Source of the DNA: Tipula vernalis
Taxonomy: Eukaryota > Arthropoda > Insecta > Diptera > Tipulidae
Assembly (NCBI GenBank): GCA_958295665.1
Contig: OY282558.1
Span: 311,956,092 to 312,020,091 of the forward strand
Length of the DNA stretch: 64,000 nucleotides
Reading direction: 5' to 3'
The position numbers were made by a program, and so were the translations under genes. A model generated the notes under the pieces. That model was not told the DNA's origin, did no database searches, and saw only the letters and a program-made list of their open reading frames with translations. Of the stretch, positions 47,889-59,112 are shown piece by piece (position 1 is the first letter of the stretch; each line of letters starts with the position of its first letter).

Positions 47889-48172
47889 ATTTCTCCAAAG
47901 ATCAAGTCTACAGAGGACTTAACATTGTGGTAAGTATTTGAAAACATTTGTACCCAAATGTAAATTGTAAGTGTAGTTATCCCTACCTCTACCTGACATA
48001 TACTATACCACTACCATTAGCAATTCTATGAATATGAATATTCAATAAATTTAGAAGGCTGTGGTTAACATTCATGTAATACGCAGTAGACTGAGCATTA
48101 CATACATTACACACATTATTCAGCAACTGAAGTTAATTTAAATTAAAAACAAAAAATTGCAAATTTTCAAAA

Positions 48173-49642
48173 ATGGATACGAATAACCTTAATAAATATA
48201 TTAAACTAACTAAAACCAATAAAAACAGAGATAAGTTATTATTGAACGGGTTTTCTTACAATTTAGAAAAAACCACTTCCGAAATTTTTAGGTGGTCATG
48301 TGAAAATAAAAAAAAAATGGATTGTCGAGGACGATTATCAACGAAGTTAGATTGTAGTTAACACACAATTACAAAATTGTCACTAGAGCACAATCATGAA
48401 CCTGTCGCTAGTCGTATCGAGGTACTAAAAACTAACGAGTTTAATAAACAGCTGGCGTTTGACTCAACACGACCGCCATCGAAAATTATCAATGACGGTT
48501 TGATCAGCTGTAAAAGTAATTGTAGGGTGTATCTCCCAAAAAAAGAAGCACTGAAAAATAAGATCAAATATCCAGGGAGGAATACTATAAAGGAACCCAC
48601 TTCTTTGGAATCCATAACAATTCCAACTCATTTGATGCATGTTGAAGGTAAAACATTTAACTTGAAAGTTGTTCCATAAAACAAAAATTAAATAATTTTT
48701 AGGTGATTTATTTGTATTATCGGAGAAGACCTTCGGTAAAAATAAAATTATTGTAATGGGTACAATCAAAAGCATCTACTACTTATCAGAAACAAAAATT
48801 TGGCTTATGGATGGAACGTTTAATGTGGTTCCTAGCATAATGACCCAACTATTTACTATTCATGGGCATATAGAAGATGTTACTATGCCATTATTATTTT
48901 GCCTTATGAGTGCCAAATCGCAAAACTGTTACAATGAAGTTTTTTATGAAATCCTGCATATAGCTTGCTATAATAACATTGAACTAAAACCCAAGTATAT
49001 GATGACCGATTTCGAGATTGCAATGATCAATGCGTCAAAAAATTACTTTCCAAGCGCACTCCACAAAGCATGTTATTTTCATTTTAGACAAATTTTGTTT
49101 CGGAGGATACAACATGAAAAATTAACACCTAAATATGGGAGTGATGAACAATTCTCGCTCAACATGAGAATGTTGAAATGCCTAGCTTTCTTACCAGACA
49201 CTGAAATAATTAAGTATTACGAAACCATAAAGCCTTATTTATGTAAGAACAGCCATAAAATGTTGCCTTGGTTTGAAAAAAAAACTACTTGTATGGCACA
49301 AAAAATAGTAGTCCTAGATTTCCACCTTTACTATGGTCCATTAACGAACTTATAACAGATCATATGCCGCGAACACAAAATAACGTTGAGGCATGGCATA
49401 GACGTATTAAAATTATTGTAGGTAGATCACACGTTGGCGTTTATAAATTAATTAAAGATTTGCAAGTGGAATACGTTAATAGTATGACCATGATAGAAAA
49501 AGTCATTGCCGGTAATACCAAAAAATTAAACCGGGAACTGGTTTCGAAAAATAACAATATAAAACATATTTTGGAACACCAGCTTTCATTAAACCCTTTA
49601 AATTTTTTGAAAGGTTTAGCTTATAACATTAAATTAAATTAA
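48173..49642 (+). pseudogene. FLYWCH/MULE transposase (lightly broken)
   Basis: The N-terminal FLYWCH-type zinc finger runs from ATG 48173: LLLNGFSYNLEKT, FRWSCENKKKMDCRGRLSTK and, after one in-frame TAA (48359-48361), LSLEHNHEPVASR, supplying the W-C-C-H-H pattern. The frame stops at 48677; from about 48697 another frame gives YYLSETKIWLMDGTFNVVPS (first catalytic Asp), KYMMTDFEIAMINASKNYFP (second Asp) and HKACYFHFRQ. A shift within an A-run at 49278-49286 moves to the frame with PRTQNNVEAWHRRIKIIVG (catalytic Glu, about 49390), ending at TAA 49640-49642. An AATAAA signal follows at 49680. All three catalytic acids survive; only one stop and two frameshifts break it, suggesting recent activity. 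It lies inside the foldback repeats. Confidence 0.92.
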
Positions 49643-49755
49643 ATCTTTACTTGTGCATTGTATATTGTTGAAATATTATTAATAAAATTTTAAATTGAGC
49701 TAATGTATTTTAATTAACTGAGATTCTCTTCTACATATATTAAACTAATTATCAA

Positions 49756-49978
49756 AATCTCGAATTCGATATTTTGTCAAATCGGGAAAACGATATTTTG
49801 TACTCGAGTTAATTTTTTTTGATTTTCTTAAATCGAGATTTTTATTTCGATATTTTTTTTTTCGATCACTGAATTTCATTCGAGATTTTTATTAAGTCGA
49901 TATTTTTTTTTTTCGTTCATATGATGCTTTCCCGTTAATTGATATAGTTTGGCCGAATGTGTCGAAAGGCCGAATATC
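49756..49978 (-). repeat. Right inner inverted repeats of the MULE element
   Basis: AAATCTCGAATTCGATATTTTG, TCGAGATTTTTAT and TCGATATTTTT units inverted relative to 47735-47805, followed by GGCCGAATGTGTCGAAAGG in direct orientation at 49951-49970. Confidence 0.75.
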
Positions 49979-50387
49979 TTCATTCAGTTAATTGATATAA
50001 ATCAATATTTAAAAACATTTAATATACAATATTTATTTGTTAATATACAATGATTTAAATAAATGGAAGATACGTGCTAATAAATCCTGTCTATGTAACA
50101 TATTAATCAAAAAGATGTAGCGATGATGATGTAGCCATATTAATGTGATCAAATTTTGTCGGGAAAAAAATTTATTTATTTTTTTATATTTATGATTATA
50201 TAATTATATGGTATGACAAAAAAAAACCTAGGAAGGTTTTAATATTTAAGGCGATTTAGTATTAAACATTTTTATACGAAAATTTTGATAAAAATATAAA
50301 TTTTGGTTTTCATAAAAATAAAAACTTTTAAAAATTTTCATTCATGAAATGATGAAAAATTTAAATTATTTTCGACACAAACGGCCT

Positions 50388-50480
50388 TTCGACATTCGGT
50401 CTTTCGACACAATCGGCCCTTCGACATTCGGCCTTTCGACCTATTCGGCCTTTTTCGATATTCGGCCTTTCTACATTTGG
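50388..50480 (-). repeat. Right outer block of GGCCGAATG repeats (inverted)
   Basis: Five to six copies of CGGCCTTTCGACATT, the inverse complement of the left outer block. Confidence 0.88.
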
Positions 50481-50502
50481 TTTTTCGGCTTTATTCGAAA
50501 AA

Positions 50503-52675
50503 ATTAGTTAACAGAAGTAAACTTATAAAAGCAAGCCTATTGCTTTAATTGCTAATTGGTTCTTGGTGTATGCGGGCAAAACACTGTACGACAAATCAGT
50601 TTAATTATCTGTAAGATTTGCAGCACAACCTGTGGTACGATAAATTGTAGCGTCTGTAACCTATTTCAATCTTACAATTCAGAAGCTTAGTTTCAGTTCT
50701 TATAAATTTAAATATTTATTTAATAAATACCATGGAACTCCTTTAAATAAATGGAAAAGTTTTGCGATATTTTCAATAAAAGATATATAAGAAGCCAAAC
50801 TCGAGTTTTCCGATGAAAATTTATGTTTTCGGTCAGAAGTCAGACATTTGATAAAGATAATTTCGGATTTCGCATAATGTATGCTTGTGTAATGCGATAG
50901 TGGAAACTATTGCTATGAGCAATAACAATTTTAGAAACCATAAAAACTTAAAGATACGTTAGTGGCAATTCTTCTTTTAATTGTGAAGATTTTTCCAAAT
51001 AAATTTCCTGTTTTTAACTATTGAGTAATTGTCGTTTATCGAATGATTGAATAAGCGAGTTTGTAATGTATAGCCGTAATAAGTTTCACAACAATTCTGC
51101 TGGCTTTGTATACCACTTTTGAAATTTTAAAATAAAATTTGAAATGTTTAAAATGCAAATAGAAAAATATGATTTTAAAATTGACATTTATGTAACTAAA
51201 ATTGAAAATAAGGAAACGAAAATTGAAAAAATTGAATTTTGATTTTGAAAAGTTTAAAACCAGAAATAATAATTTCAAGGAAGAAATGCATGGAATGCAC
51301 CCGGAAAATGTTATATCAATAGATGATGAACTAAAGATGTGAGAAATATGCTTTACAAATTTATTAAGTTCCTTAGCAATTAGCTGAGAGGACGTAAGAC
51401 TATTCTCTGGAATTGGTAAATTGCAAGCACCAGTTTAAGTTTTAATAAAGTAAAAATATGAAATTTCCAAATTTAAAATTCAATAATTGTAGCATATAAT
51501 TTAAAATGCTATAACAATTTTTGCATCATAAAAATTAAACGGACCAATTAAGAATTTGTGAGATACCTAAATAATGGTCGCTAATTAAATTTGTATATTT
51601 AGAAACATTTTAAAGGAACGATCAATATAACAGAAGTTTAACATTTAAAAAGCATATAGCATAAAAACATTTTTTGATGATAGGCAAAAATTTTGATTTT
51701 AAATTTAAAAAATTTGATTAAACTTATTTAAGAAACTTAATAATTTACTTTTGTTATTATAATATTTTGGTAAAATAAAACTGCACCAATTTTTATTAAT
51801 TCAAATAAAAAACCAGCTGGATTATATAATCAACGAAATAGGCAAAATTAAGAAAGTCAGCCAAAACAGCACATTCTGGCGGATTAAAAATTAATAAATT
51901 AATTTAAGTCCTGCAGTTCATGCAGTTACACGCGAAAACCGTAAATGTTAATATATTTATTATTTTTTAATTTGATAAATTAAAATTGAAAGATACACTA
52001 CAAAAAATTTGTTCAGTATAAAAATGAAGTAGAATTTCTACGCATTCCCCTGGTGCACGTGGCTTAGTTATTGACCGTAACCATTTTAATAAATTTGCTG
52101 AGAAAAAATCCAAATTCTAACGTACCTAGAGGGGTTAGCTTCGAGTGTTGATTGAGTAACTTTCGTATTTCGAGTTGCTGGTTTTGATGCTGATCTTTAT
52201 ATAATATTGTAGATACTGTTTACTAGAAAATAGACGTTTCGAAATTATTTGAGATGTTCGATATTATTCGATTTAGTTTCGAGTTGAGTTATTACCGCAG
52301 CAAAATTACGTTACGTAAAATTATAAGACATTACAGAGATGAGATTCTCGAAATTTGAGATTTTTGTATTTATCTAGATTTCCGGGATTGATTAGCGTTG
52401 AGTTAGTTGTTTGCGAACGATTTTATATTCACAATTATCGACAATTTTCATTATTTTCGAGATAATTTGAGGTTTTGCGATGACTGTTAGCATGTTAAAC
52501 TTCCGGCCTACAACGTATAACTTTGCGGCCCACTCATAACAGTACAAAAAAAATTCCAAAATTTAAATTTCATAGCTACCTAGGAATTTTTGCATTGCCT
52601 ATTTTTTGATGGGAATAAAAAGAAAAATTAAAAAAATATTTCCAAAAAATCATCGGTTCCACCCAGGCTCATATC
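50503..52675. other. 2.2-kb AT-rich stretch, no gene found
   Basis: Open frames are compositional. A moderately GC-richer part at 52110-52480 contains repeated TTTCGAG/ATTCGA words but no periodic structure I can define. Confidence 0.4.
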
Positions 52676-53072
52676 CATTGCATTATTCATCAGGATGTAT
52701 TATGTACGAAAGTAATAAGAATGGAAAATGTGTTGAAGTCTATAAAAAAAAATTATCAATTTCATAGATCTCGAGGTTTAAATCAATGACAGTTCTCTAG
52801 GTTTATAACCGAATTTGAAAGCGAATATTCTGGTTTGTCATACTATACCGAGGTACGTTGGTTATCATGCTCCAAGGTTCTTAAACAATTTTGGGATTTG
52901 AAAGAATAAATATGTCAGTTTTTAATATTCAAGAATCAAGACATCACCTTGTTTCCTGATACGGTGTGGTTGCAAGATTTATATTTCATGGTTGTTATAA
53001 CAAAACACTTATCCGATTTAAATTTGAAACTGCAAGGAAAGGATCAGACCATTACCAACATGTGTGACCAAG
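52676..53072 (+). pseudogene. hAT-type (GTF2IRD2/ZBED-like) transposase fragment
   Basis: One frame with only two stops reads HCIIHQDVLCTKVIRMENVL, FHRSRGLNQ, stop, QFSRFITEFESEYSGLSYY, TEVRWLSCSKVLKQFWDLKE, stop, and VVITKHLSDLNLKLQGKDQ up to CDQ. This is the central region of the hAT-derived transposase domain found in GTF2IRD2-like and ZBED-like proteins (HQE.LC, YYTEVRWLS, LN.KLQGK). The N-terminal zinc finger and C-terminal dimerisation region are absent. The reading frame is cut abruptly by a run of T at 53073. Confidence 0.85.
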
Positions 53073-53243
53073 TTTTTTTTTTTTTTTTTTTTTTGAATTA
53101 ATTTTATTGCGAATTTAACATATCAAATAGGTTTACAAAAGAAATTTTTTTTTAAACATATTGGTCAATGTAAGCTAAGCACTATACAATAACAAGGCCG
53201 ATCTTAAATTACTACTAAGTATTACCACAAATAAATACTTAAC
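53073..53243 (-). mobile_element. 3' end of a minus-strand poly(A) retroposon
   Basis: A run of 22 T (53073-53094) begins exactly where the hAT coding frame stops. Read on the minus strand, AATAAA (in CGCAATAAAATTAATTC) lies about a dozen bases before the resulting poly(A) tail, the signature of a reverse-transcribed polyadenylated RNA. How far the insertion extends to the right (whether it includes the palindrome arm from 53244) is not clear. Confidence 0.65.
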
Positions 53244-53764
53244 CAGATGAACAACTTTCACGTAAACAAAATGTAGCTGAAATAAAATACACAAATTTTA
53301 AAGGGGAAATGTTTGTAACTCGAACGAAAGGCTATATAAGATCGTCCAAAAATTAATTATCTCTTTTCTTCCTACAGCATTTAGATTACGAAAAAAAAAA
53401 ATCGAAGGAATCTATAGAAACGAAAAGCAAAAAATAATTAAAAACATAAGCAATGTACAAGAGGCGAAAATAAAATAAAATCTATTTGTGCATTTTGCGT
53501 TAGTATTTGTAGTCTTTACGAATGAAAAAGGCGTACTTTATTGGCGAATTGTTGTTGTTTATTATAGATTGATGCGAATGTATGTATCGCCGAAAGTACA
53601 TAATACGCTATTCCTTTTCTTCTTTCACAAGAATTTTTATAAACAAACAATAATTATTGAAATTTTTAGAACGGCCTGCGTAGCCATAGATGAAATGAAA
53701 ACATACACAAATGCAATATAAGTAAAACTTTGTGTGTTGTGAAAATACATTAGCGAATTTAATA

Positions 53765-54588
53765 GGGAGGCTTATCGAATTCTCTGTTTTCAAAATCTTG
53801 GTTCTACAAAATCTCGGTTTTTCAAAAGCTCGGTTTTCAAAATCTCGCTTTTTTAAATCTCGTTTTAAAAATTTCGATTTTAAAAATCTTGGTTTTACTG
53901 ACGAAAATTTTTTTTTTTTTAAATTTTGGTTTTTATTTTTTCTATTGTACTCGTATGTCTAAATATTTTGCTATTAACGGTTATTGGATGGTTTTTAATA
54001 TTTTTAGTTAATTAAATTTGCTGGTATTTTTGGGAGCGTATTGAAATTATGATTCTCAAAATCTTGATGTTATCAAAATGGTGGCTTTTACAAAATGTTA
54101 TTTTTTTTGAGAACTTTAAAATTGAATTCCCCATTTTCCAGAATTTATAATTTTCAGTTATTTTCATTTTAAAATGAAAAATCACCATTTTTCAGAATTT
54201 AGAAAAAGCATGATTTTGAAAAACCAAGATTTTTTCAACCAAGATTTAGTACCCAACCACACATACACATACACATGTATACACACACATACATATATAC
54301 ACACCCACATACACATACACATAAACACACAAATTCGCAACCTGTAACAAGAGAGATATATAATCGCAAACGATATAAATCCTGATCTCAAAAGCTTGAT
54401 TTTGAAAAATAAAATTTCAATAGTTCGGGCAGCTCGAATTAATAAAAATTTATTTTTATAAACCGAGCTTTTGAGAACCGAGATTTTCAAAATCGAGATT
54501 TTGAAAAACGAAATGTTGAAAACCGAGATCTTGAAAACCGAGATTTTGAAAGCCGAGATTTTGAAAACCGAGATTATGTAGCCAACCT
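53765..54588. mobile_element. Foldback element with TCTCGG-repeat ends and 8-bp target duplication (left arm copy)
   Basis: The left end GGGAGGCTTATCGAATTC and the inverted right end AGGTTGGCTACATAATCTCG share GG..GGCT. Identical ATTTAATA flank both ends (53757-53764, 54589-54596). Ends are built from 12-17-bp tandem units AAAATCTCGGTTTTC (53800-53895) and their inverse (54462-54575). The middle contains an (ACACAT)-rich microsatellite (54258-54331). No transposase. The AAAATCTCG core also forms the inner repeats of the MULE element at 47.7-49.9 kb. Confidence 0.85.
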
Positions 54589-54693
54589 ATTTAATACAAC
54601 TCGTATGCTAGATAAACAAAATAATAAAAACGATAATTATTTTATTGGGCATAAGGAAATGATAATGAAATTGAACGAATTTGAATGAACAGG

Positions 54694-54954
54694 GGGCCCT
54701 ATTTTCGAATTCCACATCCATTTTCCACATGCGGACATCTGTCTAGATTCATCAAGGTTTCAAAAGGAATTCAAAAGGTTCGGAAATTGTAATTCGTATA
54801 TAAGACACATGAACATTATCCTATATGGGGAATTTCTTCCACCTGCTTATACCCATTCGGAAATATTCCCTTAGTACCAAAAAATTCAATTTTTATGAAT
54901 TTTGACAGATGTCCACATGTGGAAAATGGATGTGGAATTCGAGAATAGGGTCCC
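54694..54954. mobile_element. 261-bp MITE, copy 1 (left arm)
   Basis: Long terminal inverted repeats start GGGCCCTATTTTCGAATTCC on the left and, inverted, GGGACCCTATTCTCGAATTC on the right, continuing through CACATCCATTTTCCACATG and GGACATCTGTC. AGG on both sides may be a 3-bp target duplication. Two other copies are at 60413 and 62902. Confidence 0.88.
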
Positions 54955-56322
54955 AGGTAGATATTTACATCTCTTTTGTACATAAAGCAAAAATAGTAAA
55001 ATATTCTAAATAACTTTAGAAGTAAAGAGTGTAAATAGGATAAAGCTATATCATAGGTCGGATATCTCATTCGAACATTTGGATGTTAATTTATTTTACT
55101 ATGTATTTCTGAAATAATGGGACCTATCTCTTTCTATTGGTTGCCACATTTCCATTTTAAAATGGAACAGACATAAGAATAGGTCTAGGCCTACTAAGGT
55201 CCTTTTCGATGATGATAATTAATTTCGAGAGCAAAAAAAACGCGTTACAACTTACAAACACTATAACAAAACGATTTATAAAAAAAAATCAACAAAATAG
55301 TACCTATATCAGCTGATTTTGTTTACAAAATTTCATTGTGTTGAGAATGTTTTCATTAGGGTTTTTCAGATATTACACACAGGAACAGAATTACACATAC
55401 TTCTATCCTTCTTGAAAATAAATAATTATTGTAGTTTCAAGAAAAAAAAAAAAACTTAAAATTTGCTTCTTGTTGTATGAATCGTACAATAATTGAAACA
55501 ATATTTTTTGTATTGTGGTCGTTGCAAAATTCGTTGGAATTAAAAAAAAACAGGATATCTGCAAAAAACAAAATGTTAGGAACTCGCATTTAAAGTTTGT
55601 GTAAATATTTTTTGAGATATTTTGTATTACGTAACGTATTGTATGTAATAAAGCTGTTAATTACATTGAATTTTAATACCAATTTTACGTAATCTTCACT
55701 AATCAAAACCGAACAACAACCTAAAATAAAGCTTTATTTCAACAAATACTAAGAGATCTGATTTGCTGGTCGAAATATTGTGTTTCCTGAACTTGATAAG
55801 TCCTGATATAAATTTATTCACATTTATCTTTAAACAAATTAAGTTTCGGTATCTGATTCTGAACATATCATGTTTTCGTTAAACAAAAAATTCTCGATAA
55901 TTTGGTATGTTTAATTAAAATTAGCTAACTAGTGCAGCAAACTAAATACATAAGTAAAAAAAAACTAATTTTTCCCAAATTTATATAATTCTGACTTATA
56001 GATGGGTACAGAATATCTGAAGATAAAGTGTTTTTGTTATTTAATTTTTTTTTTCTAGATTTAAGATAACTGGTTTTGATGAAAATTTTCTCGGGAAATA
56101 TTGAAAATTATGTAAAATTCTGAAACGAATTGCATCAACAAATAAAAAAAATGATTTTTTGTAAATATTCAGTTTTTGTTTAATTACACAGAATTTATCC
56201 ATGCTAATGTTTGGTTTATGGAAAATAACTAGCAAGTTGTATGTATTTCTTGCCACTTTCCCAGTGTGTATACAAATTCGACATAAACTTTTTTATTTTG
56301 TTAAATTTTTCGATTTTGAATT

Positions 56323-56631
56323 TTGAGGAATGTTTGTTCTGATTCACAAAAGTTTGTTATGATTATTCAAATGCCCATTTTATTTTTGATAATAATTATT
56401 CTTGCTTGCGTTTCTTATCATCCTTGCCTTAGTGACTTTAATTTTTTGATCCATGGGAAAATCATGAACCAAACGATTTTCTTATTTTTGTTGTTTCATT
56501 TACTTATGTGGATTATTGACCTACCTATAATAAATACATTTGCAAATAAGGAAAATAAGTCTTTGGATTTCCAAAACACACTTGCCGTAATATTACGTAA
56601 TTTCGTTCTAACTCTATTTCAATTTGTTTAG
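56323..56631 (+). CDS. Hydrophobic 102-codon open frame, mirrored in the right arm
   Basis: From ATG 56323 the frame encodes a peptide with two strongly hydrophobic stretches (residues about 16-32, MPILFLIIIILACVS; and 53-70, LFLLFHLLMWIIDLP) and a short polar tail, ending VLTLFQFV. The copy in the right arm (58804-59112, minus strand) has an identical translation. I recognise no family. Identity may reflect young duplication or arm-to-arm gene conversion rather than selection. The AT-rich composition could produce such a frame by chance. Confidence 0.25.
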   Translation: MRNVCSDSQKFVMIIQMPILFLIIIILACVSYHPCLSDFNFLIHGKIMNQTIFLFLLFHLLMWIIDLPIINTFANKENKSLDFQNTLAVILRNFVLTLFQFV

Positions 56632-56987
56632 GTTTCCGATTTTAATGTTGAAAGAATTCATTTAAATAAGTTTCTCAGTAGTAATTGAGTACAGTACATA
56701 TCTATTTTCTCACATTGTGCAACCGCTCACGGAAATGTTTTGTATTTTGATTTTGATTATCATTCCACTGAAGTTTTGGTGCTGGTTATGTGATTGATCA
56801 TGTGAGCAGTGGCCAAGACAGTTTCCTATCACGCCCGGTCTCTGAATTCGATTCTCGACGCTGACTAAAGATTGAACAACATGCTACAAAGGACTTTCAA
56901 AACGATTGGGTTTGTGCGTGTAAAAGCGTTCCTTTGGCTTATCACCTACAAAGTTTACCATTACATTACAACAACGGTTCGAAAAAC

Positions 56988-58447
56988 CTATGTAGAGATG
57001 CGGTATTGTCTAAAATTTAATCTTAAGAACTATTTAGGAAGAAAGCTGAAACGTTACATCCTTTGAATACTAAATTAAAAGAGGATTATAGAAAACTTAA
57101 AAATGAAGTATCTCCCGAAATTAATTTTCTGAAACACAATTACTACGAAAATAAATTGAAAAACTCGAAGAATAGTCCAAGAGCCCAATGGCAAGTAATT
57201 AATGATTTGTTTGGTAGAACTAGAGTATTTCATCGATTATATAATATTATTGATGAAAATGGTGGTGAAGATAGAAGTTCAAGTAGCAGTTTTATATTTT
57301 TCCAAAATATTGGAAAAAGCGGTGAAAACAAGAATGTTTGATTTTTTAAATGAAAGTAACTTTTTCAGTAACAAACAATATGGTTATAAAAAAGGCATAA
57401 ACAATGAAGACGCTCTAATTGATTTTTTGTCACTCATTTATAATGGTTTGAATAATAATATGAACCTTATTTTGCCGGTTTCAGAGGAATTTTTTATCAG
57501 TGGTTTAAGTCTTATTTAAGTGAAAGAAAGCAATGTGTAAGAATAAATGAGGTTCTTGGAGACTACATGTTAATAAAATCGGGCGTTCCTCAGGTTCCGT
57601 TTTAGGGCCGATTTTATTTTTAGTTTATTTTAATTCGTTATGCTTTAAAGGTCACTTGGTTCTTTTTGCTGATGACACATCTCTTTCCTATACTGTTCAT
57701 ACTCTAAAGGTTATTCGTGATGACTTTCGCTATGATTTACAAATTATGCGTAAATGGTTCAATCTTCATTATATGATAATTAGTACAAAAACAAAATATA
57801 TGAATTTCGATCTCAGAGATAAATCGGACATCATATTTCATCCATTTTTTATTTGTCATAGAATCGGGTGTACTAATACAAATTGCCATGGGTATTGTAC
57901 CAAAATCGATAAAGTAAACCAGTTTAAATACCTAGGTGTGGTGATTGACAGCAACTTAAAATTTGTTGATCACATAAAACAGGTAAAAACTAAGTTGTAT
58001 TTCGCTTTAAGAAAATTATATATTCTTCGGTTTGTCTGTCGTAAAAGCTTTTTAAATTCGTTATATTTTTCTTTAGTTAATAGTGTAATTGAATATGGTA
58101 TAACTGTTTGGGGTAGTGCATATTTCACCAATATTTTACCATTTGTTAAGATGCAAAAAGCCGCTATCAAAATTATACATTTCAAGCGTCAAAGAGATCA
58201 TAGTTTCCCGCTGTTTCTTAAATCTAGTATTTTAAATATTCGAAATTTGTACATTATAAAGTGTTAAAATTATTTTTCTCTCGTAGTGGTTTTAAACAAA
58301 AAAAAAAAGTCAAATATATTGGGTTGCGTTTTAGAGGTTTTTGTCAAGTGCCTTTTACAAGAAAGGAAAGTTGCAGAAGATTTTATGACTTTATCCCTTC
58401 TTTTCAATAAGCTTTCACACATTGTATATGAGGAAATGACTATTCAA
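56988..58447 (+). other. Palindrome spacer (loop), 1460 bp
   Basis: This is the only single-copy DNA inside the inverted repeat. Nearly all of it is occupied by a LINE reverse-transcriptase relic on the plus strand; 58268-58447 contains an A-run (58299-58308) and no gene. Confidence 0.9.
57063..58267 (+). pseudogene. LINE reverse transcriptase in the palindrome loop, deleted and frameshifted
   Basis: The frame at 57066 gives LKEDYRKLKNEVSPEINFLK and RAQWQVINDLFGRT, the linker before RT. A deletion removes RT motifs 0-1; the next frame reads FSKILEKAVKTRMFDFLNES and NKQYGYKKGINNEDALIDFL. Motif A is missing, then GFRGIFYQWFKSYLSERKQC and IKSGVPQ; loss of two bases in the expected PQGS shifts to SVLGPILFLVYFNSL. 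From 57656 the frame is clean for 203 codons: LVLFADDTSLSYTV (catalytic FADD), QFKYLGVVIDSNLKFVDHIK and VNSVIEYGITVWGSAYF. A CX4CX3C cluster (CTNTNCHGYC) precedes KYLG. No endonuclease and no poly(A) tail. Clade undetermined. Confidence 0.9.
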
Positions 58448-58803
58448 GTTTTTCGAACCGTTGTTGTAATGTAATGGTAAACATTGTAGTTGATTAGCTA
58501 AAGGAACGCTTTTACACGCACAAACCCAATCGTTTTGAAAGTCCTTTGTAGCATGTTGTTCAATCTTTAGTCAGCGTCGAGAATCGAATTCAGAGACCGG
58601 GCGTGATAGGAAACTGTCTTGGCCACTGCTCAAATGATCAATCACATAACCAGCACCAAAACTTCAGTGGAATGATAATCAAAATCAAAATACAAAACAT
58701 TTCCGTGAGCGGTTGCACAATGTGAGAAAATAGATATGTACTGTACTCAATTACTACTGAGAAACTTATTTAAATGAATTCTTTCAACATTAAAATCGGA
58801 AAC

Positions 58804-59112
58804 CTAAACAAATTGAAATAGAGTTAGAACGAAATTACGTAATATTACGGCAAGTGTGTTTTGGAAATCCAAAGACTTATTTTCCTTATTTGCAAATGTA
58901 TTTATTATAGGTAGGTCAATAATCCACATAAGTAAATGAAACAACAAAAATAAGAAAATCGTTTGGTTCATGATTTTCCCATGGATCAAAAAATTAAAGT
59001 CACTAAGGCAAGGATGATAAGAAACGCAAGCAAGAATAATTATTATCAAAAATAAAATGGGCATTTGAATAATCATAACAAACTTTTGTGAATCAGAACA
59101 AACATTCCTCAA
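58804..59112 (-). CDS. Hydrophobic 102-codon open frame (right arm copy)
   Basis: The translation is identical to 56323-56631 over all 102 residues, on the opposite strand. See that entry for content; function unknown. Together with the opposite-strand frame MARNTYNLLVIFHKPN (56041-56256 minus; 59179 plus), which is likewise shared, it marks the best-conserved part of the arms. Confidence 0.25.
   Translation of the reverse strand: MRNVCSDSQKFVMIIQMPILFLIIIILACVSYHPCLSDFNFLIHGKIMNQTIFLFLLFHLLMWIIDLPIINTFANKENKSLDFQNTLAVILRNFVLTLFQFV

Larger units (their letters stand above)
47503..50502 (+). mobile_element. FB-like MULE with tandem-repeat inverted ends and FLYWCH-DDE transposase
   Basis: Outer inverted blocks of a ~16-bp unit (AGGCCGAATGTCGAAA) lie at 47525-47655 and, inverted, at 50388-50480. 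Inside them a second pair, of AAAATCTCGAA units, lies at 47735-47805 and inverted at 49756-49915, with an extra GGCCGAATG patch at 49951-49978. Between them sit a long palindrome and the transposase gene. The arrangement matches the foldback plan (Drosophila FB/NOF), where inverted ends are made of short tandem repeats and the transposase is MULE-type. Exact ends are uncertain. Confidence 0.78.
53244..56987 (+). repeat. Giant palindrome, left arm (3744 bp)
   Basis: The outer end CAGATGAACAACTTTCACGT pairs with the inverted right-arm end at 62045, and the inner end ...GGTTCGAAAAAC (56987) with GTTTTTCGAACC at 58448. Similarity can be followed through the whole arm, with small indels; at about 55220-55300 the left arm has some 75 bases absent from the right. 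Within it lie a foldback element, a MITE and a hydrophobic open frame, each mirrored in the other arm. Confidence 0.95.

Noticed and set aside
54182..54490. 102-codon minus-strand frame with VCVFMCMCMWVCIYVCVC
   Set aside because: It is the (ACACAT)-type microsatellite plus TCTCGG repeat units translated.
56800..56870. tRNA-like sequence (TGGCCAAGACAG ... GAATTCGATTC) near the inner end of both palindrome arms
   Set aside because: The two stretches vaguely resemble A- and B-boxes of a tRNA gene or SINE, but spacing is short, the B-box departs from GGTTCGANTCC, and I could not fold a cloverleaf or find an acceptor stem.
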